64,000 nt of DNA, taken from NCBI RefSeq assembly GCF_017654505.1, contig NC_054572.1:936864-1000863 (forward strand). Direction: 5' to 3'. The position numbers were made by a program, and so were the translations under genes. The notes beneath the pieces are model-generated. The model was not told the origin of the DNA. It saw nothing but the letters and a program-made list of their open reading frames with translations, and made no database searches. Of the stretch, positions 11,230-20,574 are shown piece by piece; position 1 is the stretch's first letter, and each line of letters opens with the position of its first letter. Source of the stretch: Polyodon spathula (taxonomy: Eukaryota; Chordata; Actinopteri; Acipenseriformes; Polyodontidae).

Positions 11230-14200
11230 TTACACCCCCATGCCTTCCCGAGAGAAAAAGTCTGCGTTTTGATGCAGCTTTCCTGCTCGGTGGACTACCC
11301 TGAAGGCATAGGGCTGCAAGGCCAAGTACCACCGTGTGATTCTGGCATTGCTATCTTTCATCCGGTGAAGCCATGCTAAGGGGGCATGATCTGTAACCAG
11401 GGTGAAGTGTCGCCCCAGGAGGTAGTACCGGAGTGACTCGACTGCCCATTTTACCGCGAGACACTCCTTCTCGATGGTGCTATAATTTTTCTCGCGGGGA
11501 AGGAGCTTCCTGCTGATATACAGGACTGGGTGCTCGCTTCCCCGAACCTCCTGCGACAACACTGCCCCGAGACCTGTCTCTGACGCATCCGTCTGCAGGG
11601 TGAACCTCTTACCAAAATCCGGGCTGCATAGCACTGGCTTACTACACAGCCTCCGCTTCAAGGCGAGAAAGGCCCTCTGGCACGACTCCGTCCACTGAAC
11701 CGTATTTGGGGCAGCCTTCCGGGTGAGGTCTGTCAAGGGAGCAGCGAGCGTAGCGAAACTCGGGATGAACTTTCTATAATAGCCCGCTAGTCCCAAGAAA
11801 GAGCGCACCTGGGTTTTGGTTGTAGGAACCGGCCAGTCAGCCAAGGCTTTCACCTTAGCAACTAGCGGTCTGATCTGGCCGCCCCCTACTCGATACCCCA
11901 AATACTCCGACTCACTCTTCCCAATGGCACACTTCTTTGGGTTAGCAGTGAGCCCCGCCTCCCGCAAGGATTGCAGCACCGCCGCTACCTTACACAGATG
12001 ACTCGGCCAATCCTCACTGTGGATAACCACGTCATCTATGTAAGCAGCGGCGTACTGCTGATGGGGCCGCAAGATGCGATCCATCATCCGCTGGAAAGTG
12101 GCGGGGGCTCCGTGCAACCCAAAGGGCATGGTCCTGAATTGGTACAACCCGAAGGGAGTCGAAAACGCCGTCCTCTCTCTAGATTCCGGAGTCAGGGGTA
12201 TCTGCCAGTACCCCTTCGTTAAATCCAGTGTCGTCATAAAATGAGCCGTGCCTAGACGCTCCAGCAACTCATCTACTCGGGGCATCGGATAAGCGTCAAA
12301 TTTCGATTTCTCATTGATTCGTCTGAAATCAATGCAAAATCGAGTTGACCCGTCTGGCTTATCGACTAAAACGATCGGACTGTTCCAGTCACTTTGGGAC
12401 TCTTCTATTACCCCCAGTCTCAGCATTTCGTCAATTTCCGCTTTTATTACCTGTCTTTTACGCTCAGGTATACGGTACGGCCTCTGGCGAACTAGCACCC
12501 CCGGCTCAATATCAATGTGATGATGGGCTACTCGAGTCTGCCCCGGGACTGAAGAGAACACGTCAGGAAACTCCGCCACCAGACCGTGAGCCTGACATTT
12601 CTGCGTTGGTGTCAGATTCTCTGCAATCTGTACCGATCCTTTTCTTGCCAACACAGAAAGATCAGGTCCCAGGTCCGTGACGTCATCTGCATGCGCCACT
12701 AACAACGCCTCTGGCTGTAACCAAGGCTTTAAGAGATTGATATGGTAAATGTGTTTCTCTGTCCGTCGCTCCGGCTGGCAGATCTCATAGTCCACCTTCC
12801 CAACCTGGCGTGTAACCTCAAAGGGTCCTTGCCACTTAGCCAAGAGTTTCGACTCAGAACTGGGTAGTAAAAGAAGTACCTTATCCCCCGGCTGAAATGT
12901 GCGCAACCGGGCTCCTCGGTTATATTGTGTCTCCTGTCTGTGCTGCGCCTGCTGCAAATTGTCATGCGCCCATTTCCCAACAGACTCAAGACGTTTGCGC
13001 AGGTCCAACACATACCGGACTGTATTGGTCGAATTGTCCTGCTGCTCCTCCCACATCTCTCTGACCAGATCGAGCACGCCCCGGGGTCTCCGCCCATACA
13101 GCAGCTCGAATGGTGAAAACCCCGTAGAAGCCTGGGGAACCTCTCTGATCGCAAAGAGAAGGGGAGGAATCAGCTGGTCCCAGTAACGCACATCACTACG
13201 AATAAATCTGCGCAACATGTTCTTAAGGGTCTTATTAAAGCGTTCCACCAAACCGTCTGTCTGAGGATGAAACACAGAGGTCCTAATGGTCTTAATTCCC
13301 AAAAGCTTACATGTTCCGCGGATTAGTCGGGACATAAAATTGGTGCCTTGATCGGTTAGTATCTCTTTGGGAATCCCCACCCGGGAGAAAACCTTCACAA
13401 GCTCGTTGGCAACAGACTTAGCGGACATAGATCGGAGGGGAATTGCCTCTGGATAACGCGTAGCGTAATCCAGAATGACAAGTAGGTGGGTGTATCCTGC
13501 CGCACTCCTTTCTAGTGGCCCAACTATGTCCATCCCAATACGCTCAAACGGAGCTTCCACTAGGGGCAAAGGCACCAGAGGGGCTCGTGGAACGGCTCTA
13601 GGGCTGGCCTTCTGACATTCCCCACAACGCTCACAAAACCGCTTAACATCGCCATCCAGCCCCAGCCAGAAGAACCGTGACACAAGCCTTGCTTTAGTTT
13701 TATCCCTTCCCAAATGACCAGACAGGGGAATAGCGTGAGCCAGCTGCAACAAATCCTCCTTAAAGGGCTGAGGAATGAGCAACTGATGACGCACTTCACC
13801 GGTCTGGGGTAATTTATCAACACGGTACAGTAGGTCTCGATCAATTTCAAAGTGGGGGTACGTGGCGGCGCGTCTGGGCTCGACCACCCGACCATTAACC
13901 ACCGCTGCTTGGTCAAAGAGCCTGCCCAGCACGTCGTCACGCCCTTGCTCGAGTCGGAAGTCACGGGAGCGAGCTAAGAAATCAGCTCCCATGGCTTCCA
14001 ACTCGGGGTCAGGTCGGTCCCGAGCAGAGGCAGCCGAGCCAGACCCCTGCGCTGGCTCCGCGACCTCCCCCCCGGACTCTTCACCAACCGCCCCCACCTG
14101 GAACTTCTCCGACTCCCTCCATTGCCAGCCCTCATTCTTAGCGATCCGACGCTCCCGTTTAGTTTTACGGGGTTTAAATCTATGGCAAAACCATTCTGGA

Positions 14201-15540
14201 TCGCGAAAGGGAAAAATCTCTCCAATTACTTCCTCTTTCTTAGCCAATAAAGAAGACGGGGCTGTCAGAGCAGCCAACCAATCTTTAAACTGCTCACAGT
14301 CCCGTCCCAGAACTACTGGTACCGGCAATCGAGGACATAATCCTACCTGCACCTGCGTCACCTGCTGGCCAATAGTCATACACACACTTATCTTGGGATA
14401 GGAGCGGACATCCCCATGAATACATTTAATATGCACCCGTCCCAATATACGTTTATGCCCCGGTGAGATTAGGCTCTCCTGTACCAGAGACTGACTACAC
14501 CCTGAGTCCAGGAGAGCCTGGGTTTTTGTACCATCCACTGTCACAGGAATAACAAAACCCGTGTGCTGAAGTGACTGAGGTAATTGAACGTGCCTACCTG
14601 GTCGGCTGAGATCACACTCCATCACGGGGCAGTCCCGGGAGAGGTGGCCCACCTCCCTGCACGTCCAACACCTCGGTGGGCTGGTTTCTCTCCCCGAAGT
14701 TTTGAAAAGAGGGGGAAACACAGGAGCCATAAAAGGGGCTCGCCGATAAGGCGTCCGCGCGAGACCCCGGTCCGACACTGCAGCAGCCCGTGGGTATCCC
14801 CACCCTGCCCCAGTACCCGGGCCGGGAGCTCCCGCCGACACCCCCCGACCAAATCCTGGACTACCCCTTCCCCCCAGTCCCTTCGCCCTTTCCGGGGCCA
14901 GTTGATGGGACGATCCAGCAGCCACACTCCTCCCGGGCAGTTTCGCAGGCGTTGGCTCCGCTGCCTGGTACTGCTCGGCAAGTTCGACCGCCCGGTCCAG
15001 CGTGTCTGGCGCCTGCCGCTGGACCCACAGCCGAGGTCCCGAGGCTAGACACTCCAGGAAGCGCTCCACCACGATCATTTCCACCACCCTGGCTTTGGTG
15101 TTTAGGTCAGGATTCAACCAACCCAGGGCGTAATCCTTCAGCCGGTGGGCGATGGCTCGTGGGTGTTCCCCGGCCGCAAACTGCTCCTCCCGGAATTTCT
15201 TCCGGTAGCCCTCCGGTGTGGCCCCCACACGGTTTAGGATGGCTGCCTTCAGCCGAGGGTAATCCAACATGTGCTCCGGGGACAGCGTCCTCGCAGCTGC
15301 TTGAGCCTCCCCGGTGAGTTGGGGCAACACATAGCTAGCCCACTGGGCTTGGGGCCATCCGGCCGAGATCGCCATAGCCTCGAACACCTCCAAGTAGGCG
15401 TCCGGTCGATCCTCGGCCGTCATTTTGGTGGGTCTCTGGATGGAGTGGTCTGGAGCTGCGGGTCTAGCCGCCCCCTGTACTGCCGCGGTGAGCGTCTGGC
15501 GCAGGAGGTCCATCATTGCGGCAAACTGAGTCGCATCCAT
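11230..15540 (-). CDS. Gag-Pol polyprotein of Gmr1-type retrotransposon (SCAN-like CA, PR, IN, RT, RNase H)
   Basis: Uninterrupted 1436-residue frame. The order is: a SCAN-like capsid region (about 112-192: WL, K, V-E-I-V-E-F-L and P-AVELAE pattern); a Gly/Pro-rich linker; one CCHC knuckle (C291 to C304); an aspartic protease motif LLDSG (D345); an integrase HHCC finger (about 600-645) and DD35E core (D671, D730, E766) with a C-terminal GPF motif; then reverse transcriptase (YIDD 1167-1170) and RNase H (D1318 in TDASETG, plus the E, D and D of IEKE, VTDH and NADF). Integrase before RT is the Gmr1 hallmark; in canonical Ty3/Gypsy it follows RNase H. Gag and pol share one frame, so no frameshift is needed. 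The start ATG is the first after the primer site, 47 nt downstream. I see no envelope gene. Confidence 0.97.
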   Translation of the reverse strand: MDATQFAAMMDLLRQTLTAAVQGAARPAAPDHSIQRPTKMTAEDRPDAYLEVFEAMAISAGWPQAQWASYVLPQLTGEAQAAARTLSPEHMLDYPRLKAAILNRVGATPEGYRKKFREEQFAAGEHPRAIAHRLKDYALGWLNPDLNTKARVVEMIVVERFLECLASGPRLWVQRQAPDTLDRAVELAEQYQAAEPTPAKLPGRSVAAGSSHQLAPERAKGLGGRGSPGFGRGVSAGAPGPGTGAGWGYPRAAAVSDRGLARTPYRRAPFMAPVFPPLFKTSGRETSPPRCWTCREVGHLSRDCPVMECDLSRPGRHVQLPQSLQHTGFVIPVTVDGTKTQALLDSGCSQSLVQESLISPGHKRILGRVHIKCIHGDVRSYPKISVCMTIGQQVTQVQVGLCPRLPVPVVLGRDCEQFKDWLAALTAPSSLLAKKEEVIGEIFPFRDPEWFCHRFKPRKTKRERRIAKNEGWQWRESEKFQVGAVGEESGGEVAEPAQGSGSAASARDRPDPELEAMGADFLARSRDFRLEQGRDDVLGRLFDQAAVVNGRVVEPRRAATYPHFEIDRDLLYRVDKLPQTGEVRHQLLIPQPFKEDLLQLAHAIPLSGHLGRDKTKARLVSRFFWLGLDGDVKRFCERCGECQKASPRAVPRAPLVPLPLVEAPFERIGMDIVGPLERSAAGYTHLLVILDYATRYPEAIPLRSMSAKSVANELVKVFSRVGIPKEILTDQGTNFMSRLIRGTCKLLGIKTIRTSVFHPQTDGLVERFNKTLKNMLRRFIRSDVRYWDQLIPPLLFAIREVPQASTGFSPFELLYGRRPRGVLDLVREMWEEQQDNSTNTVRYVLDLRKRLESVGKWAHDNLQQAQHRQETQYNRGARLRTFQPGDKVLLLLPSSESKLLAKWQGPFEVTRQVGKVDYEICQPERRTEKHIYHINLLKPWLQPEALLVAHADDVTDLGPDLSVLARKGSVQIAENLTPTQKCQAHGLVAEFPDVFSSVPGQTRVAHHHIDIEPGVLVRQRPYRIPERKRQVIKAEIDEMLRLGVIEESQSDWNSPIVLVDKPDGSTRFCIDFRRINEKSKFDAYPMPRVDELLERLGTAHFMTTLDLTKGYWQIPLTPESRERTAFSTPFGLYQFRTMPFGLHGAPATFQRMMDRILRPHQQYAAAYIDDVVIHSEDWPSHLCKVAAVLQSLREAGLTANPKKCAIGKSESEYLGYRVGGGQIRPLVAKVKALADWPVPTTKTQVRSFLGLAGYYRKFIPSFATLAAPLTDLTRKAAPNTVQWTESCQRAFLALKRRLCSKPVLCSPDFGKRFTLQTDASETGLGAVLSQEVRGSEHPVLYISRKLLPREKNYSTIEKECLAVKWAVESLRYYLLGRHFTLVTDHAPLAWLHRMKDSNARITRWYLALQPYAFRVVHRAGKLHQNADFFSREGMGV

Positions 15541-15587
15541 CGCTAGTCTGCTCCTTCTCTAGCTGCACTGCTTGGGGCAGTGCCAGT

Positions 15588-15607
15588 GAATCCCACTTCT
15601 GACACCA
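15588..15607 (-). promoter_or_regulatory. Primer-binding site (tRNA-Leu)
   Basis: On the plus strand this reads GAATCCCACTTCTGACACCA. From memory, this is the 3' end of vertebrate tRNA-Leu(CAA) including CCA, so the element's RNA is complementary to that tRNA over 20 nt. It starts 2 nt from the 5' LTR edge, the standard location for minus-strand priming. Confidence 0.88.
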
Positions 15608-15609
15608 CG

Positions 15610-16320
15610 TGTGGAAGGGGTGTGGGTAATTCACTGACAAGGAGACAGACAGGTGTATTTGGAAAACACCACACAGGTGCCCAGTTTTATTTTAAGCCGG
15701 CTCTTTTCCTTTCCCTGTAATTTTTTCCCTCCGGTAGAGGGCACTGTTGACCGTGGGCTGCCTATCAACGATGATAGACAGCACCACGGAAATACCACAG
15801 CTGGTACACGACCTTCAAATGCACTCGCAGGTGCTCAAAGAAATAATAATGAAAACAGAAGGCGAAAAGAACAAGGGAAAATAAAACAGTAATAAAACTA
15901 CAAATAAAAGGTGCTGCACTCGGCAGCGTTATCCCGGTCGCCGCTACCCGCACGACCCGGATCACCGTCCTACTCTCTCGGCTATCTCGCCTGCTCTTCC
16001 ACAATACGCCGGGGTCTGCCCAAGGGTTCCCCGCTCTCTCTCTCTGTCTCGCTGATTCCCGGTCCTGAATCAAAGTGTCCGCACCCTTAGTGCGTCTAAG
16101 TGGGCAGACCTGAGGAAACAACAGAGCGTTACTTTATAGGACCGACAATCACCCAAGACCCGCCTCTCGGCCATTCAGAGAGGGGGAAAGTCCACACTCA
16201 CACTTTCCCACCTCCCCGTGTCACTGCCATGACTCACAGGCGGTTGTTGGGCGACTGCCGCCCTCTTCCTGCAGCCCGTGAACACGCCAGCAGAGTCAGC
16301 ACAGATCTCTCCCTGTTACA
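15610..16320 (-). repeat. 5' LTR of the Gmr1-type element
   Basis: 711 bp. In the element's orientation it starts TGTAACAGGGAG and ends CTTCCACA. A TATAAA box lies at 16133-16138 and an AATAAA signal at 15686-15691, so U3 is roughly the first 200 bp and U5 the last 75 bp or so. This LTR should carry the promoter and directs transcription away from the neighbouring SLRP gene. Confidence 0.96.
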
Positions 16321-16325
16321 GGGGC
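16321..16325. repeat. Target-site duplication, right
   Basis: GGGGC, an exact copy of 10471-10475. Confidence 0.92.
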
Positions 16326-16738
16326 TTTAAAATAGTACAAAAAAAATGAATGCTATAAAAAGGGACACATTTTTCTAAACGTGTAACCAGTTCAAAAGGT
16401 GCAAACCATTTAATAGGATTGTCTCGTCTGAAAGTACAACGTGTAGTTCTAAAACTGGATTGTGCGGCTTGCTGGCAGCCTCACCAAGTTATGCTGTGTT
16501 GAAAAGTCAATTAAAATACAGACCGAACTCTGCCTTTTGGATGCAACTTTACACCCCTGTCAGTGCTAAGAAAATCACAATACCAGACAGGGGCTGTCTT
16601 TGCAATGGGGTTTTTCAATATTTCTTCAAGTTTCAGTCCAGCTGGAAATAAAGCATTTTTGAACTTAAGGGCAACAGCATTTCAAGTATATTAACGCATT
16701 TCTGCAGTGATCTTTCCGTATCTCTTTGAACAGATCCC

Positions 16739-19700
16739 ATGGAGCAGCGGATCGTCCTCTTGTGTCTGGCTCTGGCTGGGGCTGGACCATGCCTGGGCAG
16801 CTTCAACGGCTATGATTATGGGGGGATGCCGGTCATGATTAACCGACTGATGGGAGAGCCCAGCGTGTTGAGTCTACGAGGACGCGTGGATGCCAGCTGG
16901 TACCGTGTCATGAATAGCGAGAGCTGCCCGCCGGAGTGCAACTGCCCGATACAGTGGCCCTCTGCAATGTACTGCGACAACAGGGGCCTTACGTACTCAC
17001 CCACCTCCCTGCCCCCGAGGACGCAGTACCTGTTCCTACAGGGCAACCGCATCTCCAGCCTCCCCCAAGAGGGGTTTAAGAACTCCACTCTCATACGCTG
17101 GCTCATTTTGGACCACAATGAGATGGTGAGCAGTCAGATCTCTGTGGCAGTGCTGAAGGGGCTACCCCATCTGCAGAACCTTTTCATCAACTACAACAAC
17201 CTGACTGATATCCCCGGGCCCCTGCCCGACGGCCTGAAGCAGCTCCGACTGGCGCACAACAAGATCGGCAAAATCTCCCCCAGCGCTTTCGAAAACCTCA
17301 AGAACCTAACTCTACTGCTGCTGCAAGGAAACCAGCTGAAAACCATCGGAGAGGCTGATTTCAAAGGTGCTTTCTTTCTTTCTTTCTTATTAATCTTGTA
17401 TTAGAATTGGAATTTTAAACTGAGCATCCTTCTTCATTCCATTCAATACCATGTGACAATGTGATCATTCAACCATGCTGGCCCTACCCCCTCTACATTT
17501 ATACCCAGTCTAGGTGGGGCTGGCCAAGTTGAAAGCTCACATTGTAACGTGTCTTGAATGATAGGAGGATGTTTGTTGAGTTCTGGTAAGCCAGGTAAAG
17601 GCAGATTTAGAGAAAAAATATAATAACTAAATATTGGAACAACAGAACCCAGATCTATTCAGAATGATTGCAGACATCATAAAATAATAAGAAAATGTCA
17701 AAAAAATCCTTCAGCTGTAGTTTCCTGCACATTTTTTTATTTTTAAATGAAAAGATCATCTCTATTGAAACTCCATTTTTTTAAATTAGCATTTTGCTTC
17801 TTAATTTGACACCGGTATTATTGTGTTTGTTTGAGAGACCATTGGTTGCCGTGCAACTGCTCTCGCTCAGCTCTTCCTTTTCTCAGTTGCTGGCAAACAC
17901 AAAGCTGTTTTTACTACTGAAACCAATGATCAGTGGAAAAATAGACGTTCATTTCTGGGTATTTTCATGGTTCAGGTTTCATGAGAACACAGCAGCAGCA
18001 CCTCTGGTTGTCAACCAGGTCCTCTGAAAATACAGCTCTCCTGTTTCCAACAAAAGGGTAAAAACAACTACTGCAGTGCTTGCCAAAAATACTTCTCTCA
18101 TTCAGATCTGAATCCAGATCAGTAAAATCTCTCTGTGCGCAAGAGCGTGGCTTTTAAAACGTTAAGAGCTTTTTCTTGTTCCAGGTCTGCAGTCCATCAT
18201 TCTCCTGGATCTCAGTCACAACAAGCTGGTCGAATTCCCTAAGAATCTGCCCCCTTCCATCCAGCAGCTCTATGTCTCTAACAACTCCCTGGCCTCCCTC
18301 CCCCAGGACTGCCTGATGGACTTCGACAGGCTGCAGTATCTACGGATCAGCCACAACAAGCTGGTCAACCAGGGGCTCCCTGCTGACGTCTTCAACGTGT
18401 CCTCCATTGTCGAGCTTGACCTGTCCTACAACCAGCTCTCTTCCATCCCTCCCGTGCACCAGGCTCTGCAGTACCTCTACCTGGAAGCCAATGACATCCA
18501 GGGTACGGATGCACGAGCACGCGATGCAGGGGTGTTACCTGCAAGATAACTGACATATAAGTGCAGAGAGCAACAGGCAAGGTCAATTATTAAGAAGATA
18601 ATGCCCACTTTGGGGGGTATTAATGCTATATGAAACTAATCCCTTCAGGCGCCCCCTGGAGGGATTTTTGATTCAAGTGTATTATAAAAGAAGAACTTTA
18701 ATGCTAATATATATAACATTACCTAATTCTAACACGTTAACTCCACTTGTAGCCTATAGTATAGGAAAGGGTTTAATTAGATTCCATTAACTAACCAGTG
18801 GTTGTGATGAATGTTGAGAGATCTGATTGGTTAGGTGTATAATTTGCAATAATATTGTAAGGATAATCATAACAATTTGAGTACTAATGTAGGACATATC
18901 AGCAACAATACAAGTCTGTTAAAAAAGATGCAATAATTAGGGTCAACATAAAATAAAAGGCTCCATATTGTGATGTAATGCAGTTCTATTTAGTTTCTAA
19001 CATGTAATATGATGCGAGTTCCCAAAAATGCTGTACAGTATGGTTTCTAATTTAGTTGTTCAACTTTCCAACAAAGGAAAAGCACCCATCATTGAAAAAA
19101 TGGATGATATTTCACAAGCGCTGGTTAATTGTTAGTGAACACCTGTGTGTCATTCACAAGGGCCTTTGTGAAATAGCTGGTCTGGCTCTCATACTAACCA
19201 AATGAAAAAGAGTTTGCAACACAGTTTTCTATTGACGCTGCTATCTCTGCATGTGTAGCTCAGATAGTGATGTGGTAATATGAATGCACATGCTTCCTAA
19301 CACTATTTTAATTGGGCACATCTTTACAAGAGCACCCATCTAACTGGGTGAAGAACTAGAATTCAGTATGCAATATGTGATTAGAGGTAGTGTGACTATG
19401 ACTCTGCTGGCAAAGCTTAAACTAGAAGAACACTTTAAGGCATGGCTGATCAGTTGTCTTTTATCATGCTCAATATATCTAAAGCATTTGCAAATATTGT
19501 TACTACAGTTTATGTTTCCTCTACGGTGCCTTATTCATAGGAAAACTTAGCAATGCAGCTAGTATGAGGTAGAGCAGCTTTTGCCAAGCATCCAGAAGAG
19601 ATGACAAAACCATCTGAAGGGTTGATTTGGATCAGGAAAAGTGGAAACAGTCAGACACTGACCCCAGGCACATGGCTTGTGGTCATTATGGCAGACATGA

Positions 19701-20574
19701 CTGGCAAGGCACAATCCCCTCAACTCTTCTGTCTGAAGATGTTAAAGCAGAACGATCTGGTCCAGCTCACAAACATCAGGAGGCAGAAAGATAAACAGCA
19801 AGCCACTCTTACAAAGAGCTGGGGAACTGCTGCCAATAGACCTGTAGTTTGGATGCATTTATTACTGTCTTTCAATGATTGCATGTGCTGCAGTGTAATT
19901 ACAGTGCAGTTAGCGACACTTAATGTTTATAGCAACACAATGGGTGTAGAAGCCTTTGCATTTTGGTTGAATCCAGGTCCAAATGTCTTTACATTATTGA
20001 ATAATGCTCTTAAAACTATACAATGCAATGCAAGGGGATTCAGTAAAAAAAGGAAATCTTTGATTGAATTGACCCCAATATGCGAAGATTTAAATTTGGT
20101 AACACTTTACATTGTGTGTTTGTATTTACATAGTAGTTACTTAGTAAATACATGTGTACCTACAAATGTTATTATGCATAGCTAATGTACTTAATAAGTA
20201 ATTTTTGTATGGTATAACCCTAACTCTTTTCTGATCCAGCTACGTGCTTACCTATATCCTGAAGAAATATGTACACGTTTTGTACATTGTAACTATGCAT
20301 AATAACATTGCAATTATGTGTAAGCATCAGTGCATTTACTAAGTAATTAACATGTAAATACACAGCAATTAGAGGCAGTTCATGTAAAGTGTTACCCTAA
20401 ATTCATCTGTTCTTCTCTCCAGAGTTCAACGTCACCAGCTTCTGCCGAAAGGTCAGCCCTGTTGACTTCTCCCGCATGAGGATCCTTCGTCTGGATGGGA
20501 ATCAGCTCTCCTACGACCAGCTGCCCTTGGAGTGGGGTCTGTGTCTCAGAGTGCTGAAGGACATCTACATCTAG
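16739..20574 (+). CDS. Class II SLRP, lumican/fibromodulin-like (365 aa, three coding exons)
   Basis: Joined coding exons are 16739-17366, 18185-18502 and 20423-20574; both introns are phase 1 with GT-AG ends. The exon with the ATG begins at 16734 after an acceptor (TTTGAACAG), so a non-coding exon lies upstream. The protein has a signal peptide (about 1-20), a roughly 40-residue N-terminal region with Tyr and Asp, the cysteine cluster C63, C67, C69, C79 (CX3CXCX9C), about ten LRRs, several N-X-S/T sites, and a C-terminal cap with FNVTSFC and GLCLRVL providing the paired cysteines. WLILDHN and FINYNNLT are closest to lumican; the C-terminal exon resembles both lumican and fibromodulin. It should be a secreted collagen-binding matrix proteoglycan. 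The final intron sits at the conserved class II position, but the 17367-18184 intron is extra and its donor (GTGCTT) is weak. It might be a paralogue lost in mammals or a renamed lumican-like gene; orthology is unresolved. A polyadenylation signal AATAAA lies at 20881. Confidence 0.9.
17367..18184 (+). other. Extra intron inside the LRR exon
   Basis: 818-bp phase-1 GT-AG intron splitting the ADFKG-LQS junction. The donor is TTCAAAG|GTGCTT and the acceptor CTTGTTCCAG|GTCTGC. Reading through gives a stop within about 40 nt, whereas splicing restores a perfect LRR. Other class II SLRPs encode this stretch in a single exon. No recognisable transposon lies inside it. Confidence 0.85.
18503..20422 (+). 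other. Last intron of the lumican-like gene
   Basis: 1920-bp phase-1 intron at the conserved class II position (before E-FNVTSFC). AT-rich. It contains palindromic MITE copy B at 20098-20397, ending about 25 bp before the acceptor. The long open frame at 19601-20185 runs into the MITE and has no domain, so I do not call it a gene. Confidence 0.8.
20098..20397. mobile_element. Palindromic MITE, copy B
   Basis: 300 bp with inverted ends GGTAACACTTTACAT and ATGTAAAGTGTTACC. The arms are complementary, with interruptions, for about 100 bp (shared GTATTTACAT, ATTACTTAGTAAAT, GTTATTATGCATAG). The loop has a single TAACCCTAACTC, the short counterpart of the telomere-like array in copy A. Confidence 0.85.

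Larger units (their letters stand above)
10476..16320 (-). mobile_element. Young, intact Gmr1-type Ty3/Gypsy LTR retrotransposon
   Basis: Complete 5845-bp element on the minus strand: 5' LTR (15610-16320), primer-binding site (15588-15607), one gag-pol frame (15540-11230), polypurine tract (about 11187-11200) and 3' LTR (10476-11186), flanked by GGGGC duplications. The two 711-bp LTRs differ at a single base that I could find (T at 10865, C at 15999). Integrase precedes reverse transcriptase, the Gmr1 arrangement first described in cod, unlike ordinary Gypsy elements. All catalytic residues inspected are present and there is no stop or frameshift, so it appears recently mobile. It lies between FMOD and the second SLRP, 413 bp before that gene's first coding exon and antisense to it. 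Confidence 0.96.

Noticed and set aside
13862..15317. Long plus-strand frames opposite the retrotransposon gag-pol
   Set aside because: They are antisense shadows of the GC-rich polyprotein frame; the minus strand carries all recognisable domains.
19601..20185. 194-codon open frame in the last intron of the lumican-like gene
   Set aside because: Its 3' third is MITE arm sequence, no domain or signal is visible, and it lies within a well-supported intron.
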